Assembly: GCA_946500295.1 (NCBI GenBank)
Contig: CAMMVF010000012.1
Span: 1-64,000 of the forward strand
DNA from: an uncultured Clostridia bacterium
GTDB lineage: Bacteria > Bacillota > Clostridia > Oscillospirales > Acutalibacteraceae
Length of the DNA stretch: 64,000 nt
Direction of reading: 5' to 3'
Part shown: positions 25,539 through 36,001 of the stretch, one piece after another
How the letters are laid out: each line of letters opens with the position of its first letter
Numbering within the stretch: position 1 is the stretch's first letter
Notes under the pieces: generated by a model
Databases searched by the model: none
Told to the model about the DNA's origin: nothing
The model's input: the letters and a program-made list of their open reading frames with translations, nothing else
Program-made: the position numbers and the translations under genes

Positions 25539-26865
25539 ACCTTACAAAAGCGCTGACGAAAAATCCGTCTGTTCCGTGAACATTCGGGAAAAGCGTCAGG
25601 CAATTTTCCTCTTCTTCTATTGCACGGCTCAAACCCTCAGGCAAAATGAGTCCCAGCGGTTTGAAACTTTTATTTTCTGAAAGAAATCTCCGAGCTATCT
25701 CATTGTTCTCGTGCTTGTTTAAAGTACAGGTAGAGTATAATAATACTCCGCCTCTATTAACAAGCTGTGAAGATTCTGTGAGTATTTTGTATTGAAGCGG
25801 CGGCAGCTCGCTGAGCGCCGGCAACGCTCTGTATCTTATCTCCGGCTTTCGGCGCAAAACGCCCAGCCCCGAACAGGGTACGTCGCAGATAACCTTGTCC
25901 GCTTGCAGTTTTTCCCCGCCGCTTAAAGCGTCTCGGACCTCGGCTTTGATTATATTTATCCCAAGTCTGTGCGCAGTTTTTGATATCAGACTTATCTTGT
26001 GCGGGTACAAATCATAAGAAAACACTCTGCCCGCATTTTCCATCATAATTGCTGACTTAAAGCTCTTTCCACCCGGGGCGGCACACACGTCAATAACGCT
26101 CTCCCCTTTTTGAGGATTTAAAAGCTCTACGGCTATCTGCGAGGCTTCGTCTTGAATATAGAGCTCTCCGTTTTTAAATGATTTTAATTCCTCTACACTG
26201 CCTGTGGATGAAAGGTTCAGACCATTCTTGGCATAAGCTGTACTCACGGCCTGCACGCCCTCGGCTTTTAGCTTTTCTATCAGCTCATCCTTGCTGATTT
26301 TCAGCGTATTTACAGACGCTGTAACAGGAGGCCTACCTATTAATGAACGCAAAATTTCCTCGCTCATCTGCTCGCCGTACGATGAGATGAAAACCTCGAT
26401 TATCTCTTTCGGGCAGGAGTAAAGCACGCTTAAATACGCTAATTTATCCTTATTTTCATCAGGGAGAGCATATCGCTTTTCTGAACGCAGAAAAGAGCGC
26501 AACAACCCGTTTATATATCCTGACGACTTTGAAAGTCTTAGGTTTTTAGCCAGGCTCACGGCCTCGTTTACCGCCGCGCTGTCGGGAATCTTGTCCATAT
26601 AGAGAAGCTGATACAGAGCCTGCTCTAGTATTATCAGCACTTTGTCCTCAATTTTTCTGAGTGGAATTGACGAATACTGTTTGATTATATTTTGCAGTGT
26701 CAGCCGTCTCTCCAGCACCCCGTAAAATATCGCAGAAGCAAGCGCAGCGTCACGGCGGTCAAGCTGTGACGCTTTTATGGCTCTGTTTATTTCCAAGTTT
26801 GAATAAGCATCGTTATAAAGCACGTTATACAGCGCCTTAAACGAGGTTTTTCTGCTGTTGCCCAT
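25531..26865 (-). CDS. rsmB: 16S rRNA (C967-C5) methyltransferase
   Basis: The protein has 444 residues. An N-terminal NusB-like RNA-binding domain covers about residues 1-140 (starting KTSFKALYNVLYN). The methyltransferase core has VCAAPGGKSFKSA (SAM site) and the catalytic Cys in ICDVPCSGLGVLRRKPEIR, with a second conserved Cys in LLYSTCTLNKHEN. It belongs to the fmt-rsmB-rlmN-stp-prkC run. Ribosome-binding site AAGGAGATAAT. Confidence 0.95.
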   Translation of the reverse strand: MGNSRKTSFKALYNVLYNDAYSNLEINRAIKASQLDRRDAALASAIFYGVLERRLTLQNIIKQYSSIPLRKIEDKVLIILEQALYQLLYMDKIPDSAAVNEAVSLAKNLRLSKSSGYINGLLRSFLRSEKRYALPDENKDKLAYLSVLYSCPKEIIEVFISSYGEQMSEEILRSLIGRPPVTASVNTLKISKDELIEKLKAEGVQAVSTAYAKNGLNLSSTGSVEELKSFKNGELYIQDEASQIAVELLNPQKGESVIDVCAAPGGKSFKSAIMMENAGRVFSYDLYPHKISLISKTAHRLGINIIKAEVRDALSGGEKLQADKVICDVPCSGLGVLRRKPEIRYRALPALSELPPLQYKILTESSQLVNRGGVLLYSTCTLNKHENNEIARRFLSENKSFKPLGLILPEGLSRAIEEEENCLTLFPNVHGTDGFFVSAFVRCE

Positions 26866-26866
26866 A

Positions 26867-27574
26867 TTATCTCCTTCTTCTTCCGGCGATGACGAGCAGG
26901 CGCAAAAGGTTCATTATAGCTGAAAAAGCTGCAGCTACATAGGTCATCGCCGCAGCGGTTAAAACCTTCCTCGCTCCAGAATATTCGTCCTCGGCGGTGA
27001 GCATATTTGTGCTTTTCAAGGTTTGCAGCGCCCTTTTACTTGCGTTGAACTCAACCGGAAGGGTTACGAGTGAAAACAAGACAGACAGAGAAAAGAATGC
27101 TATACCTATATACAAAACAATCTCGTACTGCACCGGTAGCAGCAAGCCTATCAAAATTAAAATCCACGAAAGCTTGGAGCCGATATTTACCAGCGGCACT
27201 ATCGCCCCTCTGATTTTATTCGGCACATAGCCGGTTGCGTGCTGGACGGCATGACCTGCTTCATGAGCGGCTACACCGACAGCGGCGATTGTCGAGCAGT
27301 TGTAAACCGTATCGGAAAGCCGGATCGTATTTGTCCTGGGGTCGAAGTGGTCGGTCATGCTGCCCTTTACATGCTCAATCTTTACGTTGGTTATACCGTG
27401 TGTAACAAGCACGTTGTATGCCGCCTGAGAGCCTGTAAGCCCCCGTCTGTTTTGAATTTTTGAATATTTACTAAACGAAGATTTTACCCATATCGATGCC
27501 AAAAGCGAAAACAGAATTGCCGGAACTATGAAGTAGATATAGGTGTAGTCTATATAAAACATTCCAAATGGCAT
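26867..27574 (-). CDS. Membrane zinc metallopeptidase (YugP type)
   Basis: The protein has 235 residues. It has an N-terminal transmembrane segment, the zinc-protease motif AAHEAGHAVQH (HExxH, near residue 104) and two further hydrophobic segments near 140-165 and 210-230. The family is the neutral zinc metallopeptidase 2 group. Its substrate is unknown. It sits between fmt and rsmB, where Bacillus has no such gene; 1-base spacing to rsmB shows it belongs to the operon. Confidence 0.88.
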   Translation of the reverse strand: MPFGMFYIDYTYIYFIVPAILFSLLASIWVKSSFSKYSKIQNRRGLTGSQAAYNVLVTHGITNVKIEHVKGSMTDHFDPRTNTIRLSDTVYNCSTIAAVGVAAHEAGHAVQHATGYVPNKIRGAIVPLVNIGSKLSWILILIGLLLPVQYEIVLYIGIAFFSLSVLFSLVTLPVEFNASKRALQTLKSTNMLTAEDEYSGARKVLTAAAMTYVAAAFSAIMNLLRLLVIAGRRRR

Positions 27575-27585
27575 AAGCGCACCTC

Positions 27586-28503
27586 TTATTCAAATTTATC
27601 GAAAACTCTCAGGCTGTGACCGTTTAAAAACGCAGCCGCATCCATTCTCTTTTTTCCCTCAAGCTGAAGCTCCAGCAGGACAACGCTGCCCTGTCCGCAG
27701 GCAACGGTAAGCGGGGACAGTGAGATTACCTCGCCGGGAGCTCCGCTGTCGGAGTTGAGCTTGGTTGAGAATATCTTCACTCTTTTTCCGTTTAAGCTTG
27801 ACGCAGCGACCGGCCAGGGATTAAGCCCCCTGACCTTATTATGAATCTCGAGGTTTGATTTAGTCCAGTCGATCTTACACAGGGTTTTATCAAGCATCGG
27901 CGAGTAGCAGCTCAGATTGTCGTCCTGCTTTTCCCTTTTGGCTGTGCCGTTTTCCACAGCTGCAAGTGTTTCGACTATGAGCTGTGCTCCCATTTCAGAA
28001 AGCTTGTCGTGGAGCTGCCCGGCAGTCATGTTTTCGTCTATAGGGCATGATTTTTTCATTATCATATCGCCTGTATCAAGCCCCGCATCCATATACATGG
28101 TGGTAACTCCGCTTTCGGTTTCGCCGTTTATTACACTCCACTGAATCGGAGCTGCTCCACGGTATTTCGGCAAGAGAGAGGCATGGACATTTATACAGCC
28201 AAAAGGTGGAAGGTTTAAGATATCCTCCGGCAAAATCTTGCCGTATGCCACAACGACTATACAATCGGGATTTAGCTTCTTGAGAATTTCATAAGCTTCT
28301 CCATCTCTAAGTTTTGCCGGCTGGTACACGGGGATATCATACTGTTCAGCCTTTACCTTTACTGGAGGAGGCGTAAGCGTATAACCCCTGCCCTTCGGTT
28401 TATCGGGCTGAGTGAACACCCCGACCACGTTGTGACCTGCATTTACAATACTCTCAAGGCAGGGGACTGCAAAGTCGGGCGTACCCATAAATACTATTTT
28501 CAT
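27586..28503 (-). CDS. fmt: Methionyl-tRNA formyltransferase
   Basis: The protein has about 305 residues from ATG 28503 (MKIVFMGTPDFAVP), with GAGGAAGTGAG upstream; the ORF track begins at a GTG that overlaps def. Signatures: FMGTPDFAVP, TQPDKPKGRG, NVHASLLPKYRGAAPI and GITTM-like GVTTMYMDAGLDTGD. It formylates initiator Met-tRNA using 10-formyl-THF. It follows def by 5 bases, the usual def-fmt pair. Confidence 0.97.
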   Translation of the reverse strand: MKIVFMGTPDFAVPCLESIVNAGHNVVGVFTQPDKPKGRGYTLTPPPVKVKAEQYDIPVYQPAKLRDGEAYEILKKLNPDCIVVVAYGKILPEDILNLPPFGCINVHASLLPKYRGAAPIQWSVINGETESGVTTMYMDAGLDTGDMIMKKSCPIDENMTAGQLHDKLSEMGAQLIVETLAAVENGTAKREKQDDNLSCYSPMLDKTLCKIDWTKSNLEIHNKVRGLNPWPVAASSLNGKRVKIFSTKLNSDSGAPGEVISLSPLTVACGQGSVVLLELQLEGKKRMDAAAFLNGHSLRVFDKFE

Positions 28504-28508
28504 TGAGC

Positions 28509-28979
28509 TCACTTCCTCTCGAGCTGCTCGGGCGTCACCCTTTTGATTATATACTTAGTAAATAAAATACCGTCTAAGTGGTCACATTCATGGCAGAAAG
28601 CCTTGGCGAGCAAGCCCTCGCCGTCCATTATGAACTCCTCACCGTTTCTGTTTTGCGCCTTGACGGTGACAAACATAGGACGGTTTGTAACTCCCCAGAT
28701 ATCAGGGCAGGACAGGCAGCCCTCAATCGACTGCTGGTGTCCCTTAGTCTTGATAATCTCAGGATTTATCAATTCAACCGCTCCGCCGCCGACGTCAATG
28801 ACTACCACCCTTTTTAGCACGCCTACCTGAGGAGCTGCCAGTCCGACACCGCCCGACTGAGCAAGGGTTTCCTTCATATCGTCCAAAAGCTCGAAAAGTC
28901 TGTCATCGAACTTTTCAACTCGTCTGCATTTTTTTGTCAGGACACTGTCGCCCTGCTTAACTATATTTCTTATTGCCAT
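28509..28979 (-). CDS. def: Peptide deformylase
   Basis: The protein has 156 residues. The three deformylase motifs are present: [10 protein letters not shown] (motif 1), EGCLSCP (motif 2, metal Cys) and HECDHLDG (motif 3, HExxH variant). It removes the formyl group from nascent proteins. Ribosome-binding site GAGGGATTG. Confidence 0.97.
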   Translation of the reverse strand: MAIRNIVKQGDSVLTKKCRRVEKFDDRLFELLDDMKETLAQSGGVGLAAPQVGVLKRVVVIDVGGGAVELINPEIIKTKGHQQSIEGCLSCPDIWGVTNRPMFVTVKAQNRNGEEFIMDGEGLLAKAFCHECDHLDGILFTKYIIKRVTPEQLERK

Positions 28980-28992
28980 AACAATCCCTCTC

Positions 28993-31443
28993 TTATAGTA
29001 TGGATTCCGGGTTTACATCTACATACGCCGTAACTGAATTGTAGCGACTGAGTTTGCCAAATTCTATGAGTACCGCTGAGAGCAAGGCTCTGAACTCTCT
29101 GCTGTTTTTGTATTTCAGTACGGTTTTATATCGGAATTTATTGCTTACCTTTTTCACCGTCGCCGATGTCGGACCGAGCACACGCAGCGGGAGGCTCGGA
29201 TAATCTCTCCTTGCGGTTTCACATAAAAGCTTTGTACATTCACGGGCGGCGTTGGCGGTTTTCAACTCATCAGTACCGACAAAGCCTATCATACAGATAT
29301 CCGAAAACGGCGGATAGAGCAAAGCCCGTCTCATAGATATCTCAGTGTTGTAAAAAGCAATATAGTCCTGCTGCGAAGCAAGGTATATAACGTGGCTGTC
29401 GGGGGTGAAGGTCTGGATAACAGCCGAACCGGGATTTGAACCTCGTCCCGCCCTGCCCACAACCTGTGTAAGCAGAGAAAAGCTCCTCTCAAAGCTGCGG
29501 TAGTCGTCGCTGTACAAAAGCTGGTCTGCTGACAGCACACCTACCAAGGTGACATTTGGAAAATCAAGTCCCTTCGCCACCATCTGAGTTCCCACCAATA
29601 TATCATATTCGCCGTTTTTAAAGGCATTTAGCAGTCTCTCATGTGAATTTTTCCTCATGGTTGCATCTGCATCGAGTCTCAGTACTCTGGCGTTTGGCAG
29701 TAGAGTGCTAAGGGTTTCCTCCGCCTTTTGTGTACCCGTACCCGAAAAGCGAAGCCCGTGCTCGTGACAGTTCGGACATTCATCCGTAAGAGCTATTGAG
29801 TACCCGCAGTAGTGGCACATCAAGCGGTTATTCGCCGAGTGGAAGGTCAGCGAGATCGAGCAGTTGGGGCAGGTGACAACCTCCTTGCAGTGTCGGCAAG
29901 CGACAAAGGTATTATACCCACGTCTGTTTAAAAGAAGTATGGACTGCCTGCCTTCATCTAAATTATCCTGAAGGCTTTTCAGCAAGGCCGAGGAGATGAG
30001 AGTCCTATTCCCCTGCTCCTGCTCAATATTCATATCAGCAACCATAACAGGCGGCAGAGTAGCCGAGCCGTAACGGTGATTAAGGGTGAAAAGTGAGTAT
30101 ATGCCACGGCGAGCCTTGTAGTAGCTTTCAATACTCGGCGTTGCCGAGCACAAAAGCAACATACAGGAATTTTCCTTACAGCGGAATTTCGCTACCTCTT
30201 TGGCATGATAGCGAGGCGTATTTTCTGATTTATAAGTATATTCCTGCTCCTCGTCCATTACAATAAGCCCGAGGTTTTGAACAGGGGCGAAAACTGCGCT
30301 TCGTGTGCCTATGGCTATCATAGCCCTGCCCGACCTCACTCTTTTCCACTCGTTAAGCCTTTCCCCCAGCGACAGTGCGCTGTGAAAAACGGCTACACCG
30401 CTGCCCCAGCGAGACTTGAAAAGGGATATCATCTGCGGAGTAAGGGCTATTTCGGGAACCATGACAATTACTCCCCTGTCCTCAGCTACAGCCTTATCGA
30501 CAAGCTTCATAAAAACCGAGGTTTTACCCGAGCCCGTAACTCCATGAAGCAATGAAACACAGGGCTTGCCCTCGTCATATTTTTTGCACAAGCCCATAAA
30601 GGCTCTGTTTTGCTCTTCTGTAAGTGTAATTTCACCTACCTGCGGCTGAGGCTCGTCCTCTGTGCTCAAAATCACCTCACGCTCATAATAGCAGGCGATG
30701 TTTTTCTTAACCAGAGCGTCAACCACAGCCTTCGTATAGCCGGTGAAGTAAATTATCTCCTTTAAGGACACCTCCCCAGCCATTTTCAGCAGCTTAACCA
30801 CCTCAGCCTGCTTCGGGCTCAGGTTTTGTTCGTCGCAATCGGAGCAGAGACCGACCATTTTCTCACTTGCGTCCTTGATTTTACGCACTGCGTTTTCGCA
30901 GGTAACTAAAGCGCCGATTTCACAGAGATTTTTTATTATCGGGCTGTCCTGAGAAAGCTCAAACGCCGAGCAAAGCTCTCGAATATAAATCGGCTTGCCG
31001 CGCTTTTTTAAAAAAAGCAAAATCGCCTGCTCGGTATCGCCGAGGATATCAAAGTCGTTGAATCCCGGATTTAGCGAGCAACTCTCCTCGATTTTATAAT
31101 TAAAGCCTGCCGGGAGCATTGCCTTTACAGCTTCATAGTAGGTGCAGAAAAACTGCTTTTTCATAAAGCCCGCAAGGGCTAAAAGCTCACGGGAGAGCAA
31201 AGGCTCGCTGTCGAGCACGGATATAATTCCCTTGAGCTTTACGCCCTCCGCTTCATCCAACCTTCCGTATGAAAACACTATGCCCTGTCTGGGTCTTTTA
31301 CCTCTGCCAAAAGGGACTAACACACGGCAGCCGACTAAGGCTTCTCCCTGTCCGGGCTTAGCTTCATAATCAAAAAGCTTATCAAATCCAAAGGCGGCGT
31401 TTTCAACCGCCACCTTGAAAATTTTTCTGCTATTATCAGTCAT
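28993..31443 (-). CDS. priA: Primosomal protein N' (replication restart helicase)
   Basis: The protein has 816 residues. The helicase core includes [14 protein letters not shown] (Walker A), [13 protein letters not shown] (DEEH-like box) and [13 protein letters not shown] (motif VI). The zinc-binding module between helicase motifs has paired Cys ([14 protein letters not shown] ... CHYCGYS ... ECPNC). The N-terminal DNA-binding domain starts [18 protein letters not shown]. It reloads the replisome at stalled forks. It overlaps rpoZ by 8 bases. The coaBC gene often found between rpoZ and priA is missing. Confidence 0.97.
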   Translation of the reverse strand: MTDNSRKIFKVAVENAAFGFDKLFDYEAKPGQGEALVGCRVLVPFGRGKRPRQGIVFSYGRLDEAEGVKLKGIISVLDSEPLLSRELLALAGFMKKQFFCTYYEAVKAMLPAGFNYKIEESCSLNPGFNDFDILGDTEQAILLFLKKRGKPIYIRELCSAFELSQDSPIIKNLCEIGALVTCENAVRKIKDASEKMVGLCSDCDEQNLSPKQAEVVKLLKMAGEVSLKEIIYFTGYTKAVVDALVKKNIACYYEREVILSTEDEPQPQVGEITLTEEQNRAFMGLCKKYDEGKPCVSLLHGVTGSGKTSVFMKLVDKAVAEDRGVIVMVPEIALTPQMISLFKSRWGSGVAVFHSALSLGERLNEWKRVRSGRAMIAIGTRSAVFAPVQNLGLIVMDEEQEYTYKSENTPRYHAKEVAKFRCKENSCMLLLCSATPSIESYYKARRGIYSLFTLNHRYGSATLPPVMVADMNIEQEQGNRTLISSALLKSLQDNLDEGRQSILLLNRRGYNTFVACRHCKEVVTCPNCSISLTFHSANNRLMCHYCGYSIALTDECPNCHEHGLRFSGTGTQKAEETLSTLLPNARVLRLDADATMRKNSHERLLNAFKNGEYDILVGTQMVAKGLDFPNVTLVGVLSADQLLYSDDYRSFERSFSLLTQVVGRAGRGSNPGSAVIQTFTPDSHVIYLASQQDYIAFYNTEISMRRALLYPPFSDICMIGFVGTDELKTANAARECTKLLCETARRDYPSLPLRVLGPTSATVKKVSNKFRYKTVLKYKNSREFRALLSAVLIEFGKLSRYNSVTAYVDVNPESIL

Positions 31444-31645
31444 TTACGTCCGGTTCAAGAATACTGTAGCGGTGCTGTTTGAAATCCTCAATAGCGAGAA
31501 GCACCGGCTTTTTGTCAGTTACGATTTTATCTCTTTCAAACTCGGCTGCAATCTCTCTCGCTCTTTTTGCCACTGCAACTACCAAAGCGTATCTTGTAGT
31601 TCTGTTTGCAAGCATATCTTCAATCGAGGGTCTTATCATGTTCAT
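31436..31645 (-). CDS. rpoZ: RNA polymerase omega subunit
   Basis: The protein has about 69 residues. MIRPSIEDMLANRTTRYALVVAVAKRAREIA is the standard omega N-terminus with the RARE-like motif. The start could be ATG 31645 or TTG 31651; the AAAGGAG site is 11 or 5 bases upstream respectively. It lies between gmk and priA with overlaps on both sides. Confidence 0.93.
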   Translation of the reverse strand: MNMIRPSIEDMLANRTTRYALVVAVAKRAREIAAEFERDKIVTDKKPVLLAIEDFKQHRYSILEPDVND

Positions 31646-31647
31646 AA

Positions 31648-32250
31648 TCAAAAATTCTCCTTTATATATTCACTCATATTTTTACTTTTCAGCTTGTCGG
31701 TATCTATTATACTGAAAATATCACTGACACATTTACTCATTTCACCGCAGACAACCACATAGTCGTATTCGGGAGCGTATTCAAGCTCCTGCTGAGCCTG
31801 CTCCAATCTTTGAAGGATGACCTCCTCTGCCTCGGTACCTCTGCCGCGAAGCCTCTTTTCCAAGGACTCCTTATTCGGCGGAATTAAAAAGATAGAAACT
31901 GCATCCTCAATGATTTTTTCCACCTGAGCTCCGCCCTGAACATCGATTTCGAGGATGATATCATCGCCATTTTCGGTACAGCGCTCGACATAGTCTTTTG
32001 GCGTACCGTAATAATTGCCGCAGTAGCAGGCATATTCAAGCATCTCGCCGTTTTTAACCTTTGACTCGAACTCATCCTTAGTCAGGAAAAAATAATTCTT
32101 TCCGTCAACCTCGCCCGGTCTGGGGGCTCTGGTGGTGGCAGAGATTGAAAGCTTAAGCTCAGGTCTTTCCTTCAGCATAGCCTCAACCGTAGTTCCCTTG
32201 CCCGAACCTGACGGACCGGAGATAACTATAACGCTTCCCTTTTTATTCAT
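31648..32250 (-). CDS. gmk: Guanylate kinase
   Basis: The protein has about 200 residues from ATG 32250 ([17 protein letters not shown]), preceded by AGGAGAAGG; the ORF-track extension has no start signal. Walker A is [12 protein letters not shown], and the GMP-binding part has [17 protein letters not shown]. It phosphorylates GMP to GDP. It overlaps remA by 8 bases. Confidence 0.97.
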   Translation of the reverse strand: MNKKGSVIVISGPSGSGKGTTVEAMLKERPELKLSISATTRAPRPGEVDGKNYFFLTKDEFESKVKNGEMLEYACYCGNYYGTPKDYVERCTENGDDIILEIDVQGGAQVEKIIEDAVSIFLIPPNKESLEKRLRGRGTEAEEVILQRLEQAQQELEYAPEYDYVVVCGEMSKCVSDIFSIIDTDKLKSKNMSEYIKENF

Positions 32251-32497
32251 CCTTCTCCTCCTTGACTTTTGCGCTCTTATTCTCAAAGCTTTCAGCCGTC
32301 TTTGCCGAAAGAACTATCATATTGCTGTCCGTGATTATGACCGCCTTGGTCTTTCTTCCGTAGGTGGCGTCAACCACACTGCCTCTGTCCTTTGCGTCCT
32401 GAACCATTCGCTTTATCGGCGCAGAATCGGGGGAGACTATGGCAACTATCTTTTCAGCATTTACGAGGTTTCCGAAGCCTATGTTTAAAAGTCTCAT
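32243..32497 (-). CDS. remA: RemA-family DNA-binding regulator
   Basis: The protein has 84 residues. [27 protein letters not shown] is the highly conserved start of the RemA/DUF370 family, which binds DNA and controls biofilm matrix operons in Bacillus. The acidic/Lys-rich C-terminus ([11 protein letters not shown]) is variable in the family. It stands in the conserved yicC-remA-gmk order. Confidence 0.95.
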   Translation of the reverse strand: MRLLNIGFGNLVNAEKIVAIVSPDSAPIKRMVQDAKDRGSVVDATYGRKTKAVIITDSNMIVLSAKTAESFENKSAKVKEEKDE

Positions 32498-32508
32498 ACC
32501 ATCAACCT

Positions 32509-33387
32509 TTATTCAATATTCTGAATCTGCTCTCTAATTTTTTCAAGCTCGCCCTTTATCTCCACTACCGTATGTGCAAGCTGGGCATCCTGAACCTTAG
32601 AGCCTATGGTGTTTGCCTCACGGTTCATCTCCTGGAGTATGAAGTCGAGCTTTCTGCCCACCTGACCGTCGCTGTTAAGCATTATGTGCATCTGGTCGAT
32701 ATGGCTTCTGAGCCTGACGGTTTCCTCAGCTACGGCGACCTTGTCGGCAAAAATTGCCGCCTCGGTGAGGATTCTCTGCGGGTCGATATTTACCCCCTGC
32801 AAAACCTCCTTCAGCCTTTCCTCAAGCTTTGTGCGGTATCTATCGACTGTCTCGGGGGATTTTTTCTCGACAAATGATACAAGCGAAAGGACCTCGCGGC
32901 TGCGGTTTAAAATATCCTCCTTGAGCTTCTCGCCCTCTATCTCCCTCATAGAGATAAAGCCCTCTAAAGCCCCATCGAGTACTTCCCGCACACTCTCCCA
33001 AACCTTTTCCTCGTCCTCGGGTTGCTTGTGTACGGTGAAGATATCGTTGAATCTGGTGAGATCGCTCAGCATAATCTCACCGCCAAGGTCGTAAGTTTGC
33101 TTTAATTCCCTCAGCGCTGCGGCATAGCCGCCTGCTAAGGAGTGATTTACAGACACCTGTACTTGTTCATCCTCTTTGTCGGAAATTGAGACGTAAACGT
33201 CTATCTTCCCTCTGGAGACACAGCCTTGAATATGGGATTTAAGCCTTTCCTCCAAAAAGGAAAAGCCACGTGAGATTCGGCTGTTGAATTCAAAGTATCT
33301 GTGATTTACCGACTTTATCTCAACGGTGATTTCACGGCCGTCGAGCTTGCGCTCACATCGGCCGAAGCCGGTCATGCTTTTTATCAT
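32509..33387 (-). CDS. yicC: YicC/YloC-family endoribonuclease
   Basis: The protein has 292 residues. It opens [12 protein letters not shown] and ends with the conserved [20 protein letters not shown]; both are diagnostic of the family. YicC proteins are endoribonucleases that influence small-RNA turnover. It is the first gene of the long operon reaching thiN and is preceded by a promoter at 33433. Confidence 0.96.
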   Translation of the reverse strand: MIKSMTGFGRCERKLDGREITVEIKSVNHRYFEFNSRISRGFSFLEERLKSHIQGCVSRGKIDVYVSISDKEDEQVQVSVNHSLAGGYAAALRELKQTYDLGGEIMLSDLTRFNDIFTVHKQPEDEEKVWESVREVLDGALEGFISMREIEGEKLKEDILNRSREVLSLVSFVEKKSPETVDRYRTKLEERLKEVLQGVNIDPQRILTEAAIFADKVAVAEETVRLRSHIDQMHIMLNSDGQVGRKLDFILQEMNREANTIGSKVQDAQLAHTVVEIKGELEKIREQIQNIE

Positions 33388-33432
33388 TTCATCATCCCTA
33401 TCAAATTGGCAAAGTACGCCAGTTTATATGTA

Positions 33433-33466
33433 TTTATATTCTATCATTCTTTTTAGTCAAATGCAA
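33433..33466 (-). promoter_or_regulatory. Promoter of the yicC-thiN operon
   Basis: Two overlapping readings on the minus strand: TTGCAT-17 bp-TAGAAT and TTGACT-16 bp-TATAAA. Confidence 0.6.
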
Positions 33467-33502
33467 GACGGCGGAGGGATAATTTCAGTATGAAATTTTA
33501 TG

Positions 33503-33538
33503 TTGACACGCGGAGACCAGAATAATATAATTATATTA
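33503..33538 (+). promoter_or_regulatory. PadR-gene promoter with overlapping palindromic operator
   Basis: TTGACA (33503-33508), 17 bp, TATAAT (33526-33531). The -10 lies inside a perfect 16-bp palindrome, TAATATAATTATATTA (33523-33538), so the site is well placed for repression by the gene product. Confidence 0.75.
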
Positions 33539-33558
33539 CTATTAGTAACACATGGTAG

Positions 33559-34107
33559 GTGAACAACACGGACAAGATAATCCTCGGTCTGCTCATGCTT
33601 CAGAGCAGGACGATATACACCCTGAGAGAAAGAATCGGCAAAGGACTTAATCTGATGTACAGCAGCAGCACAGGAAGTATTCAAGCGGCGCTGAAAAAGC
33701 TGCTCGCAGGCGGATACATAAAATCGCACCAAAAAACTGAAGGCGGTCGAAAGAAAAGGTACTATTGTATTACCGACTTGGGCAGAGAGCGTTTTCTTGA
33801 ATGGGTAAACTCCCCCATGGACGGTGAGAACTTCAAAAACCCCGAGCTTGCTAAGCTTTATTTCATGGGTATGTCCGACAAGGCGGCGAGAATCAGAAAC
33901 ATAAGAGATTATATTCAAAAGCTTGAACAGAAGCACGAGGAGCTAAGGCGGATATGCGAATTTGGCGAAAGCTATGAGCCGCCCTCAGGCGGCGAGGAAA
34001 TAGCAAAGTTTCAGCTTCTGAGCGCACGCTATGGTAGAGATATGATTAAGTTCAACATAGACTGGTTCCAAAAGCTCTGCGATGAAATGGAGGAAGAAAA
34101 TGATTGA
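33559..34107 (+). CDS. PadR-family transcriptional regulator
   Basis: The protein has 182 residues. The winged-helix N-terminus is clear: IILGLLMLQSRTIYTL, YSSSTGSIQAALKKLLAGGYI and GGRKKRYYCITDLGRERF (wing). A C-terminal helical dimerisation domain (AARIRNIRDYIQKLEQKHEEL) follows. The start seems to be GTG, without a good ribosome-binding site; the ATG at 33552 is in another frame. It overlaps the next hydrolase gene by 8 bases. It is likely autoregulated through the palindrome over its -10 (inference). Confidence 0.9.
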   Translation: MNNTDKIILGLLMLQSRTIYTLRERIGKGLNLMYSSSTGSIQAALKKLLAGGYIKSHQKTEGGRKKRYYCITDLGRERFLEWVNSPMDGENFKNPELAKLYFMGMSDKAARIRNIRDYIQKLEQKHEELRRICEFGESYEPPSGGEEIAKFQLLSARYGRDMIKFNIDWFQKLCDEMEEEND

Positions 34108-34885
34108 GAAACGACTCGACAGCTCGCCGATAGTTTACTATACTGACGGCTGTGATTCCAGCGAGTGGGTATTGTTTTTACACGCCGCATTTGTAAATCA
34201 CGAGATGTTCAAAAAGCAGTTTGAATATTTCAAAGGGAGAGTAAATATACTCGCTATTGATATTATAGGTCACGGAAAATCAACCGATGCAGGCAAGAAC
34301 GACAGTATAGAGAGAATGTCCGAATGGATTAGCTCAATTTTAAAGGCAGAAAAAATCAAGAAGCTTCATATAGTCGGGATTTCCCTCGGCTCGGTGCTCG
34401 CTCAGGACTTCGCAAATAAGTATCCAGAGGCTGTAGCCTCGCTCGCCTGCTTCGGAGGATACGATATTAATAATTTTGATTCCAAAATGCAAAGGGGCAA
34501 CGGCTTAGCCCAGCTGAAAATGATAATCAAGGGGCTGATATCCGTAAAATGGTTTGCAAAGGATAACAAAAAAATATCAGCATATACGCAGGCGGCTCAA
34601 GAAGAATTTTATGAGATGAATATCAAATTTAAAAAGCGGTCGTTTATGTATTTGTCTTCGCTCGGCTCTATGGTAAATAATTACAAAACCGAAGCGAGAG
34701 CTTATCCTCTGCTGATAGGCTGCGGTGAGCACGACATCCCGATGGAGCACGAGGCTGTGAAGCAATGGGCACAAGGAGAGCCAGGCTCTGAAACAGTGGT
34801 TTTCAAGGGAGCAGGACATTGCGTAAACATGGATAAACCCGAGGCGTTTAATCAATATATGGAAAGCTTTTGGAAAACAGTGTAA
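34100..34885 (+). CDS. Alpha/beta hydrolase
   Basis: The protein has about 261 residues from ATG 34100 (MIEKRLDSS), with GGAGGAAG upstream. Hydrolase features: FLHAAFVNHEMF (HG-type oxyanion loop), DIIGHGKST, GISLGS nucleophile elbow (Ser near 95), GEHDIP (Asp) and GAGHCVNMDKPEAF (His). It is co-expressed with the PadR regulator and probably acts on a toxic ester or lactone-type compound sensed by PadR (inference). Confidence 0.88.
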   Translation: MIEKRLDSSPIVYYTDGCDSSEWVLFLHAAFVNHEMFKKQFEYFKGRVNILAIDIIGHGKSTDAGKNDSIERMSEWISSILKAEKIKKLHIVGISLGSVLAQDFANKYPEAVASLACFGGYDINNFDSKMQRGNGLAQLKMIIKGLISVKWFAKDNKKISAYTQAAQEEFYEMNIKFKKRSFMYLSSLGSMVNNYKTEARAYPLLIGCGEHDIPMEHEAVKQWAQGEPGSETVVFKGAGHCVNMDKPEAFNQYMESFWKTV

Positions 34886-34980
34886 AGCTTAATTATAATG
34901 ATTAAGAAATGCGGCAGGACATATTACACGGAGAAGAAAGCAAGATATTAATAGGTAAGCTTATAACTCGGAGGTAATTG

Positions 34981-35955
34981 ATGAAAAAGATATTATTGAT
35001 AACAACCGGAGGAACGATTTCCTGCGACAGCACCCAAAGCGGGCTTGCGCCGCAGCTTGACGGAGAACGGCTGCTCAGCTTTATAAGTATTGATAATGAC
35101 GTTCAAGTTGAGGTGGACGACCTTCTGCTTTTGGACAGCACTGCGATTAAGCCGGAGCACTGGGTGAGGATAGCTGAGAAAATAAAAAGCTCAGAAGAAG
35201 AATACGACGGCTTTGTAGTCACGCACGGTACGGACACCATGTCGTACACCGCCGCTATGCTATCGTTTTTGCTCCTCGGCTTTAGCAAGAGCGTGATAAT
35301 CACAGGCTCTATGAAAGCGATGATTGAGGATAACAGCGACGCCACTGTAAACCTTGAAAACGCAGTAAGAGCGGCTAAAAAAGCTCCAAGAGGAGTATTC
35401 GTGCTATTTGGCAGCAGGATAATGAGGGGAATAGATTCATACAAGCTCAGCACAGAGGATTTTGACGGGTTTATCTCCCCCAAGAGCAATTATGCAGGGG
35501 CAGTGAAGGACGGTGAGCCTGAATTTTTCCCGCTTGAGAATATTGATGATTGTGAAATTGAAAGTGCGGTCACAAAGCTCAGCGCCAAGGTGGGCGCTGT
35601 GATGATGCTGCCCGGAGAGGGCTGTGAAATCATAAAAAAATATACCGAGCTTAGATATGACGGAATAATTGTTATCGCCTACGGCACGGGAGGCTTGCCC
35701 GACAAGGAATGGGAAACAGCGCTTAAGGGGGCAAGTCAGGCAGGTATCTGCCTTGCTATGGTGTCGCAGTGCAGGCGCGGAAGAATTGATACGGACAGAT
35801 ATTCGGTTGGCGGCGGACTGCAAGAGCTCGGGATTATATCCTGCCGCGACATGGGACTTGAAACGGCTTACTGCAAGCTTTTGTGGCTTTTGAGCCGTTT
35901 TGATGATACCGCCAAGATAAAAAGGCTGTTTTCCCTGAGCCTGTGCGGAGAGTAA
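34981..35955 (+). CDS. ansA: L-asparaginase (type I)
   Basis: The protein has about 324 residues from ATG 34981, with CGGAGG 7 bases upstream. The first catalytic Thr is in LITTGGTISC, the second triad in VTHGTDTMSYTA, and a Lys follows in GSMKAM. The length and lack of a signal peptide indicate the cytoplasmic form. It hydrolyses asparagine to aspartate and ammonia. Confidence 0.93.
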   Translation: MKKILLITTGGTISCDSTQSGLAPQLDGERLLSFISIDNDVQVEVDDLLLLDSTAIKPEHWVRIAEKIKSSEEEYDGFVVTHGTDTMSYTAAMLSFLLLGFSKSVIITGSMKAMIEDNSDATVNLENAVRAAKKAPRGVFVLFGSRIMRGIDSYKLSTEDFDGFISPKSNYAGAVKDGEPEFFPLENIDDCEIESAVTKLSAKVGAVMMLPGEGCEIIKKYTELRYDGIIVIAYGTGGLPDKEWETALKGASQAGICLAMVSQCRRGRIDTDRYSVGGGLQELGIISCRDMGLETAYCKLLWLLSRFDDTAKIKRLFSLSLCGE

Positions 35956-36001
35956 GGAATTTACTATCTTGTCTAGGACAGCTCGTGCTTTGCTCCGGTA
36001 C

